A DNA stretch of 64,000 bases, from NCBI GenBank assembly GCA_963676165.1, contig OY781043.1, positions 2,666,001 through 2,730,000 on the forward strand, in the 5' to 3' direction. Within the stretch, counting starts at the first letter, position 1. Each line of letters opens with the position of its first letter. Position numbers and translations under genes: made by a program. Below are positions 16,674-25,356 of this stretch, piece by piece. The notes beneath the pieces were generated by a model that worked only from the letters and a program-made list of their open reading frames with translations, ran no database searches and was not told the DNA's origin. This DNA comes from JAQIBY01 sp963676165. Lineage in GTDB: Bacteria > Bacteroidota > Bacteroidia > Bacteroidales > ML635J-15.

Positions 16674-17519
16674 ATGATACTACAACAAATTACTTGGGAT
16701 GTAAGTCCTGTATTATTTAGCATTGGAAATTTTCAACTTCGTTTTTATTCCCTGCTTTTCGCATTAGGCTTTATCCTTGGCTATATGATTGTAAAACGCT
16801 TTTTCAAACGAGAAGATATTCCGGTGAAAGAACTTGATAATCTCCTTATTTATGTTGTAGTAGGTGGTTTGGCAGGAGCAAGAATTGGGCATTGTCTGTT
16901 TTACGACTGGGCATATTTCTCACAACATCCTTTGGAAATCATTCTTCCTTTCCGTTTCCAACCATCATTTGAGTTCACCGGATTTCAAGGACTTGCAAGT
17001 CATGGAGGAGCAATTGGAATCATCATATCTCTCATCCTTTTTGTACGGAAATCGACATTGAAAAATTATTTGCAAATACTTGATTTTGTTGCAATTCCTA
17101 CTGCACTTGCAGGTGCACTTATCCGTTTAGGAAATTTAATGAATTCCGAGATTTATGGACATCCAACGGATTTGCCATGGGGATTTGTATTTGTCAGAAA
17201 CGGTGACACATGGGCATCTCACCCAACTCAGATATATGAAGCACTTGCTTATCTCCTTGTTTTTGCTGTATTGCTTGTTCTATACAATAAGAATTGGCAA
17301 AAGAAACTCCATGGATATTACATTGGATTGTTTCTAATTATGGTTTTTGTTTTCCGTTTCTTTATTGAATTTGTCAAAGAGGTACAAGTCGATTTTGAAA
17401 AAGGAATGACACTGAATATGGGACAAATTCTTAGTATTCCATTTATTCTTGTTGGAATTGGATTGTTAGTTTACAGTTTACGCAAAAAAAAATCCGGCTC
17501 TGCATCAGAACCGGAATAG
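16674..17519 (+). CDS. lgt: Prolipoprotein diacylglyceryl transferase
   Basis: 281 residues, seven transmembrane helices. Diagnostic segments are GGLAGARIGHCLFYDW, GLASHGGAIGIIISL with the essential His, RLGNLMNSEIYGHPTDLPWG (the Lgt signature with conserved Arg and Asn), and HPTQIYEAL. It transfers diacylglycerol from phosphatidylglycerol to the lipobox Cys of prolipoproteins at the inner membrane. The Wza-like lipoprotein encoded at 38.8 kb is one likely substrate. The start is the Met 20 bases after a near-consensus box TACCTTCG at about 16647. Confidence 0.96.
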   Translation: MILQQITWDVSPVLFSIGNFQLRFYSLLFALGFILGYMIVKRFFKREDIPVKELDNLLIYVVVGGLAGARIGHCLFYDWAYFSQHPLEIILPFRFQPSFEFTGFQGLASHGGAIGIIISLILFVRKSTLKNYLQILDFVAIPTALAGALIRLGNLMNSEIYGHPTDLPWGFVFVRNGDTWASHPTQIYEALAYLLVFAVLLVLYNKNWQKKLHGYYIGLFLIMVFVFRFFIEFVKEVQVDFEKGMTLNMGQILSIPFILVGIGLLVYSLRKKKSGSASEPE

Positions 17520-17523
17520 TCTT

Positions 17524-17706
17524 TTAATTCTCGTCATCGAGAAGTTTCATTAAACGTTCTACGCTCTTTTCAGAAGGAGAGTACAGAGGTAGAGATGCGA
17601 ACACGTCTTCAAACTCCTTTTCAATTTTTACAGGCTGACAGAGGACCTGAATGTTTTCAAAACTGTCATAAATAAAGAAAAAAGTAGAGTTTTTACTCAT
17701 TGGCAT
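17524..17706 (-). CDS. Small hypothetical protein
   Basis: 60 codons between lgt and the TonB-like gene, on the opposite strand, ending 4 bases from the lgt stop. The product is acidic at the end (KSVERLMKLLDDEN) and aromatic near the start (STFFFIYDSFENIQVLCQPV). A second in-frame Met at codon 3 (MSKNST) may be the real start. Composition and the tight convergent fit argue for a real small gene, but I recognise no family. Confidence 0.55.
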   Translation of the reverse strand: MPMSKNSTFFFIYDSFENIQVLCQPVKIEKEFEDVFASLPLYSPSEKSVERLMKLLDDEN

Positions 17707-17831
17707 TAGGCTTTAATTTAAATTCAAATATGTCTGAGAACAATCTGTTCTGAATAAGTAACGTTCTTTCTGTAAACTTATTTTACAAGAGAGATTTTTT
17801 TTCATTTTCTTTCTTTTTCATTGATTTGCGT

Positions 17832-17839
17832 TAGCTTTG
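17832..17839 (+). promoter_or_regulatory. -7 promoter box TAGCTTTG
   Basis: Exact TAnnTTTG match that ends one base before the first ATG (17841). Transcription should begin about 4-6 bases after the box, that is inside or after that ATG. This favours the second ATG at 17847 as the translation start on a leaderless message. Confidence 0.6.
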
Positions 17840-17846
17840 CATGAGA

Positions 17847-18635
17847 ATGAAGTGGCTGGATAAAATATTAGAAACAAACCTCAATGCAATTTTGGTGACA
17901 GTGATAATTCACCTTTTTATATTGTTTGCATTTTTATTGGTCCAGTTAAAGCCACCTCCACAACAAGACGAAGCTGTCATCATTCTTGATGCAGAAAAAC
18001 TGGAAGAAATGGAACGTTTTTTTGAAGCAGAAGAAGCCATTGAAGAAAGAATGAAAGAACTTGCCGAAGCTCAAAACATGTCATTGGAAGACATAAGAAA
18101 TCTGGCAACCAATTCCAGAGTCCCAGAAAACCAAAATTGGGATAATGAAGATCAACGATTGAGTGCTGAAGAACTAAAACAGCAATATGAAGATGCACTG
18201 AGAAAAGAAATGTATGGCGATGATTATGATGAAATCAATGAAAAGCTAAACGAAACAGCAGAAAGACAAGAATACGATTTCAGCCCGAATGCAGACGATT
18301 CTCAAAAGAAAGGGAATCAGGACTATTACTCAGGACCAGCACTCGTTAAAGTTGAACTCGAAGATCAAGACAGAGGCCATGTGTATATTGAAATCCCAGT
18401 ATTTATATGCCGTGGGTCAGGAATTGCAATTGTCGAAATCGAAATCAATGAATACGGACAAGTTGAAAAAACAAAACTTGCCAGTGTTCAGGCATCTGTA
18501 GATCCTGATTGCATTTCACAAGCAGCAATAAATGCCGCCAATGCCTCCATATTTAGCATCAAAAAATCAAAAAAAATAACCAGAGGAACAATTACCTATC
18601 AATTTATCGAACAAAATCAAGACCTAACACCCTAA
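17847..18635 (+). CDS. TonB-like inner-membrane protein
   Basis: 262 residues from the Met at 17847 (an ATG two codons earlier overlaps the predicted transcription start). One transmembrane helix (about 14-36, ILVTVIIHLFILFAFLLVQL) is followed by a Pro-Pro-Pro stretch, a long highly acidic and charged helical region (about 50-160), and a C-terminal domain with ALVKVELEDQ...IEINEYGQVEKTKL...AAINAANAS. This is the layout of TonB/energy-transducer family proteins, in which the last ~90 residues resemble the TonB_C fold (strand, G-x-V, helix with AA.NAA). Partner ExbB/ExbD are not encoded nearby, so a role in TonB-dependent transport is inferred only from architecture. Confidence 0.7.
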   Translation: MKWLDKILETNLNAILVTVIIHLFILFAFLLVQLKPPPQQDEAVIILDAEKLEEMERFFEAEEAIEERMKELAEAQNMSLEDIRNLATNSRVPENQNWDNEDQRLSAEELKQQYEDALRKEMYGDDYDEINEKLNETAERQEYDFSPNADDSQKKGNQDYYSGPALVKVELEDQDRGHVYIEIPVFICRGSGIAIVEIEINEYGQVEKTKLASVQASVDPDCISQAAINAANASIFSIKKSKKITRGTITYQFIEQNQDLTP

Positions 18636-18660
18636 TTATCTGCCACTTTCACAACAAACA

Positions 18661-18690
18661 CAAATATTTACTAAAAATATTTGGATTTTC
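18661..18690 (+). terminator. Possible hairpin after TonB-like gene
   Basis: CAAATATTT (18661-18669) and AAATATTTG (18675-18683) form a 9-bp A+T-rich stem; the following T-run is short (ATTTTC). Weak terminator candidate. Confidence 0.35.
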
Positions 18691-18738
18691 GTGAACTATT
18701 TTTATTTAGACTTGTTTTAAATAATAAAACTTGTTCTC

Positions 18739-20349
18739 ATGAAAAATATATACCTACTCTCGATATTTTTGCTGACCTATTTAACGAGCTCAGCTCAATT
18801 TGCCGGTGGAGACGGCAGTTCTTCTAACCCTTATCAGGTTTCTACACCTGAACAACTCAGTGAAGTTAGAAATCATTTAACGAATTACTTCATCCAAATC
18901 AACAACATTGATCTTAAAAATTACGACCATGACAACGATGGTAAAGGCTGGATGCCTATTTCCGGAGCAGGAACAGGTCAGCAATTTCAAGGTCATTACG
19001 ACGGACAAAACTTTGTAATCTACAATTTATTTATTGATCGTCCGGGAATTGCAAACATTGGTCTTTTTGGCCATATGGGTGTTAGTGATGATGTAACAGA
19101 CATTGAAATTATCAATCTTGGACTTATTGGTGTTGACATTGACGGAGGAAGAGGCACAGGCGCACTGGTTGGTCGCGTTACTGCCAATGCCCTAACTAAA
19201 GTGGAACATTGCTTCGTTCGGTACGGTTCTGTCATGGGTGATGGAGCAGTTGGCGGACTTGTTGGATCAAACAACTCATATCGCTCAACAGCAAATTCGG
19301 ATGGTTACAAACCAGAAATATCAAAATCATTTGCAAATGTTGATGTGTATTGGTCACAACGGGTAACTGCAATTCCTGGGAGTAAATTTGGGGGTTTAGC
19401 TGGATGTACTCAAAAAGGACGCATTATTAATTCGTATGCACGAGGCACAGTAAATGTGGATAACAGAACTGCACAAATCAGTTCCATTGAACGTGTTGGT
19501 GGCTTAGTTGGCTGTGGCTTGCAGCGCGGTGAGATTCTGTATTCATACAGTTCAAGTGAAGTCTTTGTTCCCGTAAGTAACCCAAGTGTTACCAATGTTG
19601 GTGGTCTTGTTGGAACAGCAGATGGAAATACCGTTGTTACAAGTGGATATTGGGACATTCAAACTTCAGGCTGGATAACTAGTCCTGCAGGTCGGGGAGA
19701 ATCCACTTCAGACATGAATACACAATCAACATTTGTTGATTATGATTTCACTAACATCTGGGGTATTGATCCTACTATTAATAATGGTTACCCTTACCTG
19801 AAAGCTAATGGTGGAGGAGTCCTGCCTGTCGAGTTAGTCTTCCTGGATTCTAAAAAAGTAGATAATGGAATTCATATTCAATGGGCGACTGCGACAGAAA
19901 AAAACAATGATCATTTTATGATAGAACGCAGTAACGATGGTATTAACTTCTATCCAATTGATAAGATTTATGGGGCTGGTGACAGTCAGATATTGATTCA
20001 TTACTCATATACAGATAAAAATCCGGGTTCAGGTACAAACTACTATCGTCTAAAGCAGATTGATTATGATGGCAGTTTTGAATTCTCCCCGATTATCTCT
20101 GAAAATTATATGTCAAAGCAAATGGTTGACGTTTATCCAAATCCGGTTGAGACCTTTGCCAATATACGTTCGAATCAACACATAGATTACTACGTAATAA
20201 CAAACTTAAAGGGACAAACTCTACAATCCGACATGGTAAACGGATATAACAAATCCATCAATCTGGAATCACTCCCATCAGGAATTTATCAAATGAGTCT
20301 TTATTTTGAAAATGATAAACCACTAAATATCAAAATTATAAAGAAATAA
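18739..20349 (+). CDS. T9SS-secreted GLUG-motif surface protein
   Basis: 536 residues with a signal peptide (about 1-19, ending SSAQ). The body carries several GLUG-type motifs with 'GGLVG' cores (TGALVGRVT, VGGLVGSNN, FGGLAGCTQKGRIINSYARG, VGGLVGCG, VGGLVGTAD), each followed by Y-S/A-x-G/S and beta strands, as in surface adhesins. A ~90-residue module follows (LPVELVFLDS, IQWATATEKNNDHFMIERS, YYRLKQIDYDG) that also occurs in the protein at 28,678-30,060. The C-terminus is a type A sorting domain (VDVYPNPVETFANI, then LPSGIYQMSL). Surface location is well supported; ligand is unknown. Confidence 0.88.
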   Translation: MKNIYLLSIFLLTYLTSSAQFAGGDGSSSNPYQVSTPEQLSEVRNHLTNYFIQINNIDLKNYDHDNDGKGWMPISGAGTGQQFQGHYDGQNFVIYNLFIDRPGIANIGLFGHMGVSDDVTDIEIINLGLIGVDIDGGRGTGALVGRVTANALTKVEHCFVRYGSVMGDGAVGGLVGSNNSYRSTANSDGYKPEISKSFANVDVYWSQRVTAIPGSKFGGLAGCTQKGRIINSYARGTVNVDNRTAQISSIERVGGLVGCGLQRGEILYSYSSSEVFVPVSNPSVTNVGGLVGTADGNTVVTSGYWDIQTSGWITSPAGRGESTSDMNTQSTFVDYDFTNIWGIDPTINNGYPYLKANGGGVLPVELVFLDSKKVDNGIHIQWATATEKNNDHFMIERSNDGINFYPIDKIYGAGDSQILIHYSYTDKNPGSGTNYYRLKQIDYDGSFEFSPIISENYMSKQMVDVYPNPVETFANIRSNQHIDYYVITNLKGQTLQSDMVNGYNKSINLESLPSGIYQMSLYFENDKPLNIKIIKK

Positions 20350-20370
20350 ATACATAAAGTTTGACGAATG

Positions 20371-20413
20371 AATACTGGAAGATTTTCTTTGAATCTTTCA
20401 GTATTTTATTTTT
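20371..20413 (+). terminator. Rho-independent terminator
   Basis: AATACTGGAAGATT (20371-20384) and AATCTTTCAGTATT (20392-20405) form a 14-bp stem with one G-U pair and a 7-base loop, followed by TTATTTTT. It ends the GLUG-protein gene 21 bases after its stop. Confidence 0.8.
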
Positions 20414-20545
20414 CACCAACTGTTTTCTCTAACAATTCAAAACTTATGTAAAAATTATAAATAGGTTTCATCGACTTTATATGAATTAATAAAGCTAGCG
20501 AAATATTTGTACTAAATTTACATATCAATTAACAAGCCAATAATT

Positions 20546-22168
20546 ATGATACAAGAGAATCTAATTCGATATTTCGACAATGCCATTCGTAGCAATTGGA
20601 ATAAGAAAGCATTGTGTGATTACGACAATGGACATCTCACATACGGAGATACTGCAAACAAAATTCATAAAATCCATAAATTATTTGAAGCAAAGGGCAT
20701 TCAAAAAGGTGATAAAATAACCCTCATCGGGAAAAACTCAGCAAATTGGGCAAGTGTTTATCTTGCAACAATCTCATACGGAGCTGTAATCGTACCTTTA
20801 CTTCAGGATTTCAAACCCAAAGACATTTACAATCTTGTGAACCATTCAGAATCAAGATTACTGTTTGGTTCTCCATTTGTCTTACAGAATTTAGAATTCG
20901 CATCGTTTGAAAACTTAGAGTGCATTTATAATTTGGATGATTTTAGTTTAAATCATGATTGCAATAATGAAGGCATAAATTTTCCAGAAGACTTGGATAA
21001 AATCAAAGAAACAGATTTTGCTTTAGAAGAGATTCCAAACGACACACTTGCAGCCATTTTATATACCTCAGGAACTAGTGGACAACCAAAAGGTGTAATG
21101 CTAAATCACAATAGCCTTGCAGTGAATGTAAGATATGCACGTGCAAATATGCCATTGGTTTCTGAAGACCGCATTGTCTCTTTCCTGCCATTGGCTCACT
21201 CCTACGGTTGTGCATTTGAATTTCTTTACCCGTTCAGTTTAGGCTGTACAATAACCTTCCTCGGAAAATTACCATCCCCGAATATAGTGGTCAAAGCATT
21301 TCAGGAAATCCAACCCAGATTAATTCTTACGGTTCCATTGGTTATGGAAAAGATCTATAAAAACAAGATCAAACCTGTTCTGAATAAACCTGCAGTTAAA
21401 ATCATCACTAAAATTCCACTATTGAATAAAATTATTTTCAACAAAGTGCGAAAATCTCTTGAAGATAGTTTTGGAAACAATTTCAAAGAAGTTGTAATTG
21501 GTGGTGCAAAATTGAATCGTGAAGTAGAACTGTTTTTAAGAAAAATTAAGTTCAGATTTTCGATTGGATATGGAATGACAGAATGCGGGCCACTCATTGC
21601 ATACGATGGATGGAAAACAACAAAAATCCATTCCACAGGAAAAGCAATAGATGCTATCGAACTTAAAATTGATTCCAGAGATCCAGAAAATAGGGTCGGT
21701 GAGATCCTCATGCGTGGAGAAAATGTGATGTTAGGATATTATAAAAATCCGGAAATCACTGAACAAACCATAGATAAAGATGGCTGGATGCATAGCGGTG
21801 ACCTTGGAATTATTGACAAGGACGGATATTTGTTTATCAAAGGAAGAAGTAAGAGTATGATTTTAGGAGCTTCAGGAAAAAACATTTATCCTGAGGACAT
21901 TGAATCCAAACTCGATAACCTTCCACTCGTAAATGAATGTCTGGTTGTTGGAAGAGATGAGAAACTTGTGGCAATGGTGTATCCTGATCATGACAAAAGA
22001 GAACTCCTTGGCATCAAAGAAACTGAAATTGAAGAGGCATTTGAAGATTACAAAAAGGAAATCAATGAACACTTGCCTGCATACATGAATATTAGCCGAA
22101 TTGAACTAAGAAAAAATGAATTTGAGAAAACTCCAAAGAAAAGTATCAAGCGGTATCTTTATCAATAA
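20546..22168 (+). CDS. Long-chain acyl-CoA synthetase / AMP-dependent ligase
   Basis: 540 residues of the ANL superfamily. The P-loop-like A3 motif is AAILYTSGTSGQPKGVML, A5 is GYGMTECGPL, A7 is MHSGDLGIIDKDGYLFIKGR, and the C-terminal catalytic Lys motif is EFEKTPKKSIKRYL. This resembles the shorter bacterial fatty-acid CoA ligases, which adenylate a carboxylate and transfer it to CoA. The exact substrate cannot be read from sequence. The following small secreted protein starts 20 bases later and may be co-transcribed. Confidence 0.92.
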   Translation: MIQENLIRYFDNAIRSNWNKKALCDYDNGHLTYGDTANKIHKIHKLFEAKGIQKGDKITLIGKNSANWASVYLATISYGAVIVPLLQDFKPKDIYNLVNHSESRLLFGSPFVLQNLEFASFENLECIYNLDDFSLNHDCNNEGINFPEDLDKIKETDFALEEIPNDTLAAILYTSGTSGQPKGVMLNHNSLAVNVRYARANMPLVSEDRIVSFLPLAHSYGCAFEFLYPFSLGCTITFLGKLPSPNIVVKAFQEIQPRLILTVPLVMEKIYKNKIKPVLNKPAVKIITKIPLLNKIIFNKVRKSLEDSFGNNFKEVVIGGAKLNREVELFLRKIKFRFSIGYGMTECGPLIAYDGWKTTKIHSTGKAIDAIELKIDSRDPENRVGEILMRGENVMLGYYKNPEITEQTIDKDGWMHSGDLGIIDKDGYLFIKGRSKSMILGASGKNIYPEDIESKLDNLPLVNECLVVGRDEKLVAMVYPDHDKRELLGIKETEIEEAFEDYKKEINEHLPAYMNISRIELRKNEFEKTPKKSIKRYLYQ

Positions 22169-22188
22169 ACCTTAACATTCAACAAACA

Positions 22189-22548
22189 ATGAAAAAACTA
22201 TTTTTATTAGGAATATGTATGCTAGGCATATCTTTCCTAAGTCATGCGCAAGTCACAAAAGCTGATTTTCAGCAATTGATGACAGAAATCGGAACAAGTG
22301 TTGATCAAATTGAAAATATTATGATTATGAATGTAATTCAGTTTTTCAACGATGGAACTCACAAACACAATTACGAAATGTATGAAAAAGAAAACGGGGA
22401 ATACACAAACAAAATCGCACTTTACGATAACGGAATTGCAATTCAATCCCAAAAAAATGGGGTGGAAAACTCAAGATTTTTTTATCCTTATGAATCCATC
22501 AGCTATTTTACATTAACAAAAACCGGATTGAATATTTATTTGAAATAA
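22189..22548 (+). CDS. Small secreted protein of unknown function
   Basis: 119 residues with a signal peptide (MKKLFLLGICMLGISFLSHAQ). The mature part has no Cys and no known motif; it is mixed alpha/beta with IENIMIMNVIQFF and a C-terminal strand ISYFTLTKTGLNIYLK. It lies 20 bases after the acyl-CoA synthetase gene in the same direction. I do not recognise the family. Confidence 0.7.
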   Translation: MKKLFLLGICMLGISFLSHAQVTKADFQQLMTEIGTSVDQIENIMIMNVIQFFNDGTHKHNYEMYEKENGEYTNKIALYDNGIAIQSQKNGVENSRFFYPYESISYFTLTKTGLNIYLK

Positions 22549-22569
22549 GAAGCAGAGCTTATCTCAACA

Positions 22570-23082
22570 CTACTTCAGATTATTCAAATAGATCATAACC
22601 AAATCTCTATGATGACCATTTGAGTCAATAGCGATTTGCTTCAATTCATCTCGCACAGCATCGCGGGACTCAGCGGAATCATTATAGAAAAACTCTTCAA
22701 TGCAGGTTAATGCCTCCATTGCAACATTCATATCTTCAGACTTTACGAAGGGGACAAAGACAGCTAAATAAGTACCGTAATCTAATCCTGATTGCCATAT
22801 TGCTGATAACAATTCAGACAATCCACTCTCCCACCTCCTCTCAGAAAGTTCTTTAGCAATAAACTCAGGAGCACGCTTATCTTTAACATCCATAACAAGC
22901 TTTAACACGATTGACTGTAAATCAGCAGACAAATTGCGTTGATACAAATCAAACACAGCGGATAATATATGTACATTTCCTGTTTCACGAATGCTTTCCA
23001 AACTCTTCTTCACACTTGCTGCATTGCTGGATTCCAACTGCTTAACAAGTTCTTTTTGCTCATCGTTCAATTTTTCTGCCAT
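22570..23082 (-). CDS. HEAT-repeat-like protein
   Basis: 170 residues, all helical. Paired helices such as NAASVKKSLESIRETG + HILSAVFDLY and MNVAMEALTCIEEFF + SRDAVRDELKQIA match HEAT/Armadillo repeats; about four can be traced. No signal peptide, so cytoplasmic. Such proteins usually act as scaffolds; no partner is evident. It is convergent to the acyl-CoA synthetase unit and shares its upstream region with the divergent rfbD gene. Confidence 0.75.
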   Translation of the reverse strand: MAEKLNDEQKELVKQLESSNAASVKKSLESIRETGNVHILSAVFDLYQRNLSADLQSIVLKLVMDVKDKRAPEFIAKELSERRWESGLSELLSAIWQSGLDYGTYLAVFVPFVKSEDMNVAMEALTCIEEFFYNDSAESRDAVRDELKQIAIDSNGHHRDLVMIYLNNLK

Positions 23083-23098
23083 AATAAATTATTTTGTG

Positions 23099-23106
23099 CA
23101 AAGTTA
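23099..23106 (-). promoter_or_regulatory. -7 promoter box TAACTTTG (minus strand)
   Basis: Exact TAnnTTTG match on the minus strand, 16 bases before the HEAT-protein ATG (23082). Confidence 0.5.
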
Positions 23107-23161
23107 GTCTTTTCTTTGAAAATTATCAGGATTCTGTATTTTTACACTAAATTCAATCGTT

Positions 23162-24025
23162 ATGAAAATTGCAGTTACAGGAGCAAATGGACAATTAGGC
23201 AAAAGCCTTCAAAAACATCAAGATAAGATTCAAGCAGATTGGATTTTTACAGACATTGATCAATTGGACATAACCAATGAACTGTCAGTTGAGCAATTTA
23301 TCAAGGAACACAAGCCTCAGATTTTGATTAACTGTGCAGCTTATACTGCAGTCGATAAAGCAGAAAAAGAAAAAGAATTGGCGAATGCCATCAATCACAT
23401 TGCACCTAAACTGCTAGCGCAACAAACGAAAAAACATGAATGCCAGTTAATTCATATTTCCACAGATTATGTTTTCGATGGAAAACATTACAGACCATAT
23501 AATGAAACCGATAAGTGCAACCCAAATTCTGTTTATGGTGAAACAAAGCATCTAGGTGAAATTGCATGTCTTTCGGCTAATCCTGAATCGATTGTTTTAA
23601 GAACCTCTTGGCTTTATTCTGAGTTCGGAGGTAACTTTATGAAAACTATACTTAGGCTAGGGCAAGAAAAAGAAAGTCTGAATGTTGTTTTTGATCAAAT
23701 TGGCACTCCTACTTATGCGGATTCCCTTGCGCTTGGAATATTGCAAATCATTAACAAATACCAACACAACCAAATCTGGGAGTATGGCATATATCATGTT
23801 TCAAATCAAGGAGTTTGCTCATGGTACGATTTTGCCAAATGGATTATGGAAGAAGCAAAATTAGAATGTAAGATTTCACCTATCGAATCAAAAGACTATC
23901 CCAAACCAGCGAACAGACCATACTATTCGGTACTTAACAAGCAAAAATTTGAGCAAACTTTCCAGTATTCTATCCCTCACTGGAGAGAATCTGCTAAACA
24001 ATGTCTTAATGCATTAGGATTTTAA
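23162..24025 (+). CDS. rfbD: dTDP-4-dehydrorhamnose reductase
   Basis: 287 residues. The NAD(P)-binding motif is TGANGQLGKSLQ at the N-terminus, and the short-chain-reductase triad is seen as STDYVFDG and NSVYGETKHLGE (Tyr and Lys). RTSWLYSEFGGNFMKTIL and the C-terminal RPYYSVLNKQKF are typical of RfbD/RmlD. It makes dTDP-L-rhamnose, a sugar for O-antigen or capsule. Other rml genes are not in the window. Its last 12 bases overlap the convergent MscS gene. Confidence 0.93.
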   Translation: MKIAVTGANGQLGKSLQKHQDKIQADWIFTDIDQLDITNELSVEQFIKEHKPQILINCAAYTAVDKAEKEKELANAINHIAPKLLAQQTKKHECQLIHISTDYVFDGKHYRPYNETDKCNPNSVYGETKHLGEIACLSANPESIVLRTSWLYSEFGGNFMKTILRLGQEKESLNVVFDQIGTPTYADSLALGILQIINKYQHNQIWEYGIYHVSNQGVCSWYDFAKWIMEEAKLECKISPIESKDYPKPANRPYYSVLNKQKFEQTFQYSIPHWRESAKQCLNALGF

Positions 24026-25222
24026 CTGAGCAATATCTCTACCACTTGGCTCTTGATAAACTCTCAAGCTAAACTCAGACATAATCGCCAGGAGATGATC
24101 CAGAATATCCGCCTGAATGGCTTCATAATCCGCCCAAGCCTGGATCTTGCTAAAAGCATATATTTCCAATGGTAAACCCTTGGAATCTGGCTGCAGCAAA
24201 CGCACTAAAAATGTCATCTCAAGATTAATATCATCTCGCGATTTCAAATATTCTGCAACATATTCGCGGAATATGCCAGAGTTTGTCACACGCATTCCTT
24301 TATCTTTCATGTCTTGAATAACAGACTTTAGTCCGCCAATTTCAGACATACTCTTCAATTCATCTTCACTGCAAAAGTGAACAGAATTCATGTCAAGATG
24401 CAATGCTCGCTTAATACGGCGACCTCCAGATTCTTCCATGCCTCTCCAGTTATTGAAACTTTCTGAAACCAGAGCATAAGTTGGAATCGTTGCAATTGTC
24501 TTATCCCAATTTTGAACTTTGACTGTATTTAATGTGATATCAATCACAGTTCCATCCGCATTATGAGAAGGCATAGAAATCCAATCGCCTAAACGCACCA
24601 TATCATTGGCAGAAATTTGTACTCCTGCAACCAAACCGAGAATAGAATCGCGAAACACTAACATTAAAACTGCCGCCATGGCACCTAATCCTCCCACAAA
24701 AATTCCTGGCTCTTTATTCAATAATATGGCCAAAATTGCGATGCCAAAAATAAAAAAAGTAAAAATCTTTAGTACCTGAATGTAACTTTTAATGCTTGTC
24801 CCTTTATTCTCACCAGTTGTCTTTTCATAAATTGTATTGACGCCACTCAAAAATGAGTTGATAATCATAATCCCCATAATCAACATGTAAATAACTGCTC
24901 CCTTTTCAATTAATCCAGTTAAGACAGGAACATTAGGAAAAGCAAAATCGATGGTATAATACACTAAAACTGCAGGTGCAATATGTGCTATTCTACGGAA
25001 AACATGCTTCTCCAAGAGAATATCATCCCAAAGTGTTTTTGTCCGACGAATCAGCTTTGTCAATACAGCCAAAAGAATATTTTTCGTCAAATAATCGACA
25101 AGCCAACCAACAATAACTATCGCAATTAAGATCATAAAAACAGAAAGGCTTTCAGCTAACTGAAAACCCAATCCCAAATTCATCAGCCACTTTTCAATAA
25201 TCAGTCCTAGATTTTCTTCCAT
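24014..25222 (-). CDS. MscS-family mechanosensitive channel (YbdG-like)
   Basis: 402 residues with about five N-terminal transmembrane helices (to ~170), then the MscS beta domain: VFRDSILGLVAGVQISANDMVRLGDWI, followed by DGTVIDITLNTVKVQNWDKTI and IPTYALVSESFNNW. The long C-terminal cytoplasmic part and the RRIKRALHLD segment point to the larger YbdG-like group rather than short MscS. It releases solutes on osmotic downshift. It overlaps rfbD by 12 bases at the 3' end. Confidence 0.92.
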   Translation of the reverse strand: MEENLGLIIEKWLMNLGLGFQLAESLSVFMILIAIVIVGWLVDYLTKNILLAVLTKLIRRTKTLWDDILLEKHVFRRIAHIAPAVLVYYTIDFAFPNVPVLTGLIEKGAVIYMLIMGIMIINSFLSGVNTIYEKTTGENKGTSIKSYIQVLKIFTFFIFGIAILAILLNKEPGIFVGGLGAMAAVLMLVFRDSILGLVAGVQISANDMVRLGDWISMPSHNADGTVIDITLNTVKVQNWDKTIATIPTYALVSESFNNWRGMEESGGRRIKRALHLDMNSVHFCSEDELKSMSEIGGLKSVIQDMKDKGMRVTNSGIFREYVAEYLKSRDDINLEMTFLVRLLQPDSKGLPLEIYAFSKIQAWADYEAIQADILDHLLAIMSEFSLRVYQEPSGRDIAQLKS

Positions 25223-25356
25223 AGCAAATATTTTATTTATACGAAGATATAAAAATCAATGCAAATTAAGTCCATTACGCAAAAATTTAAGGCAAGCTTT
25301 TTGCCAATTCCTATTGAAACATAAATTTTATTACTTTAGCTGATGTATGTGAATTA

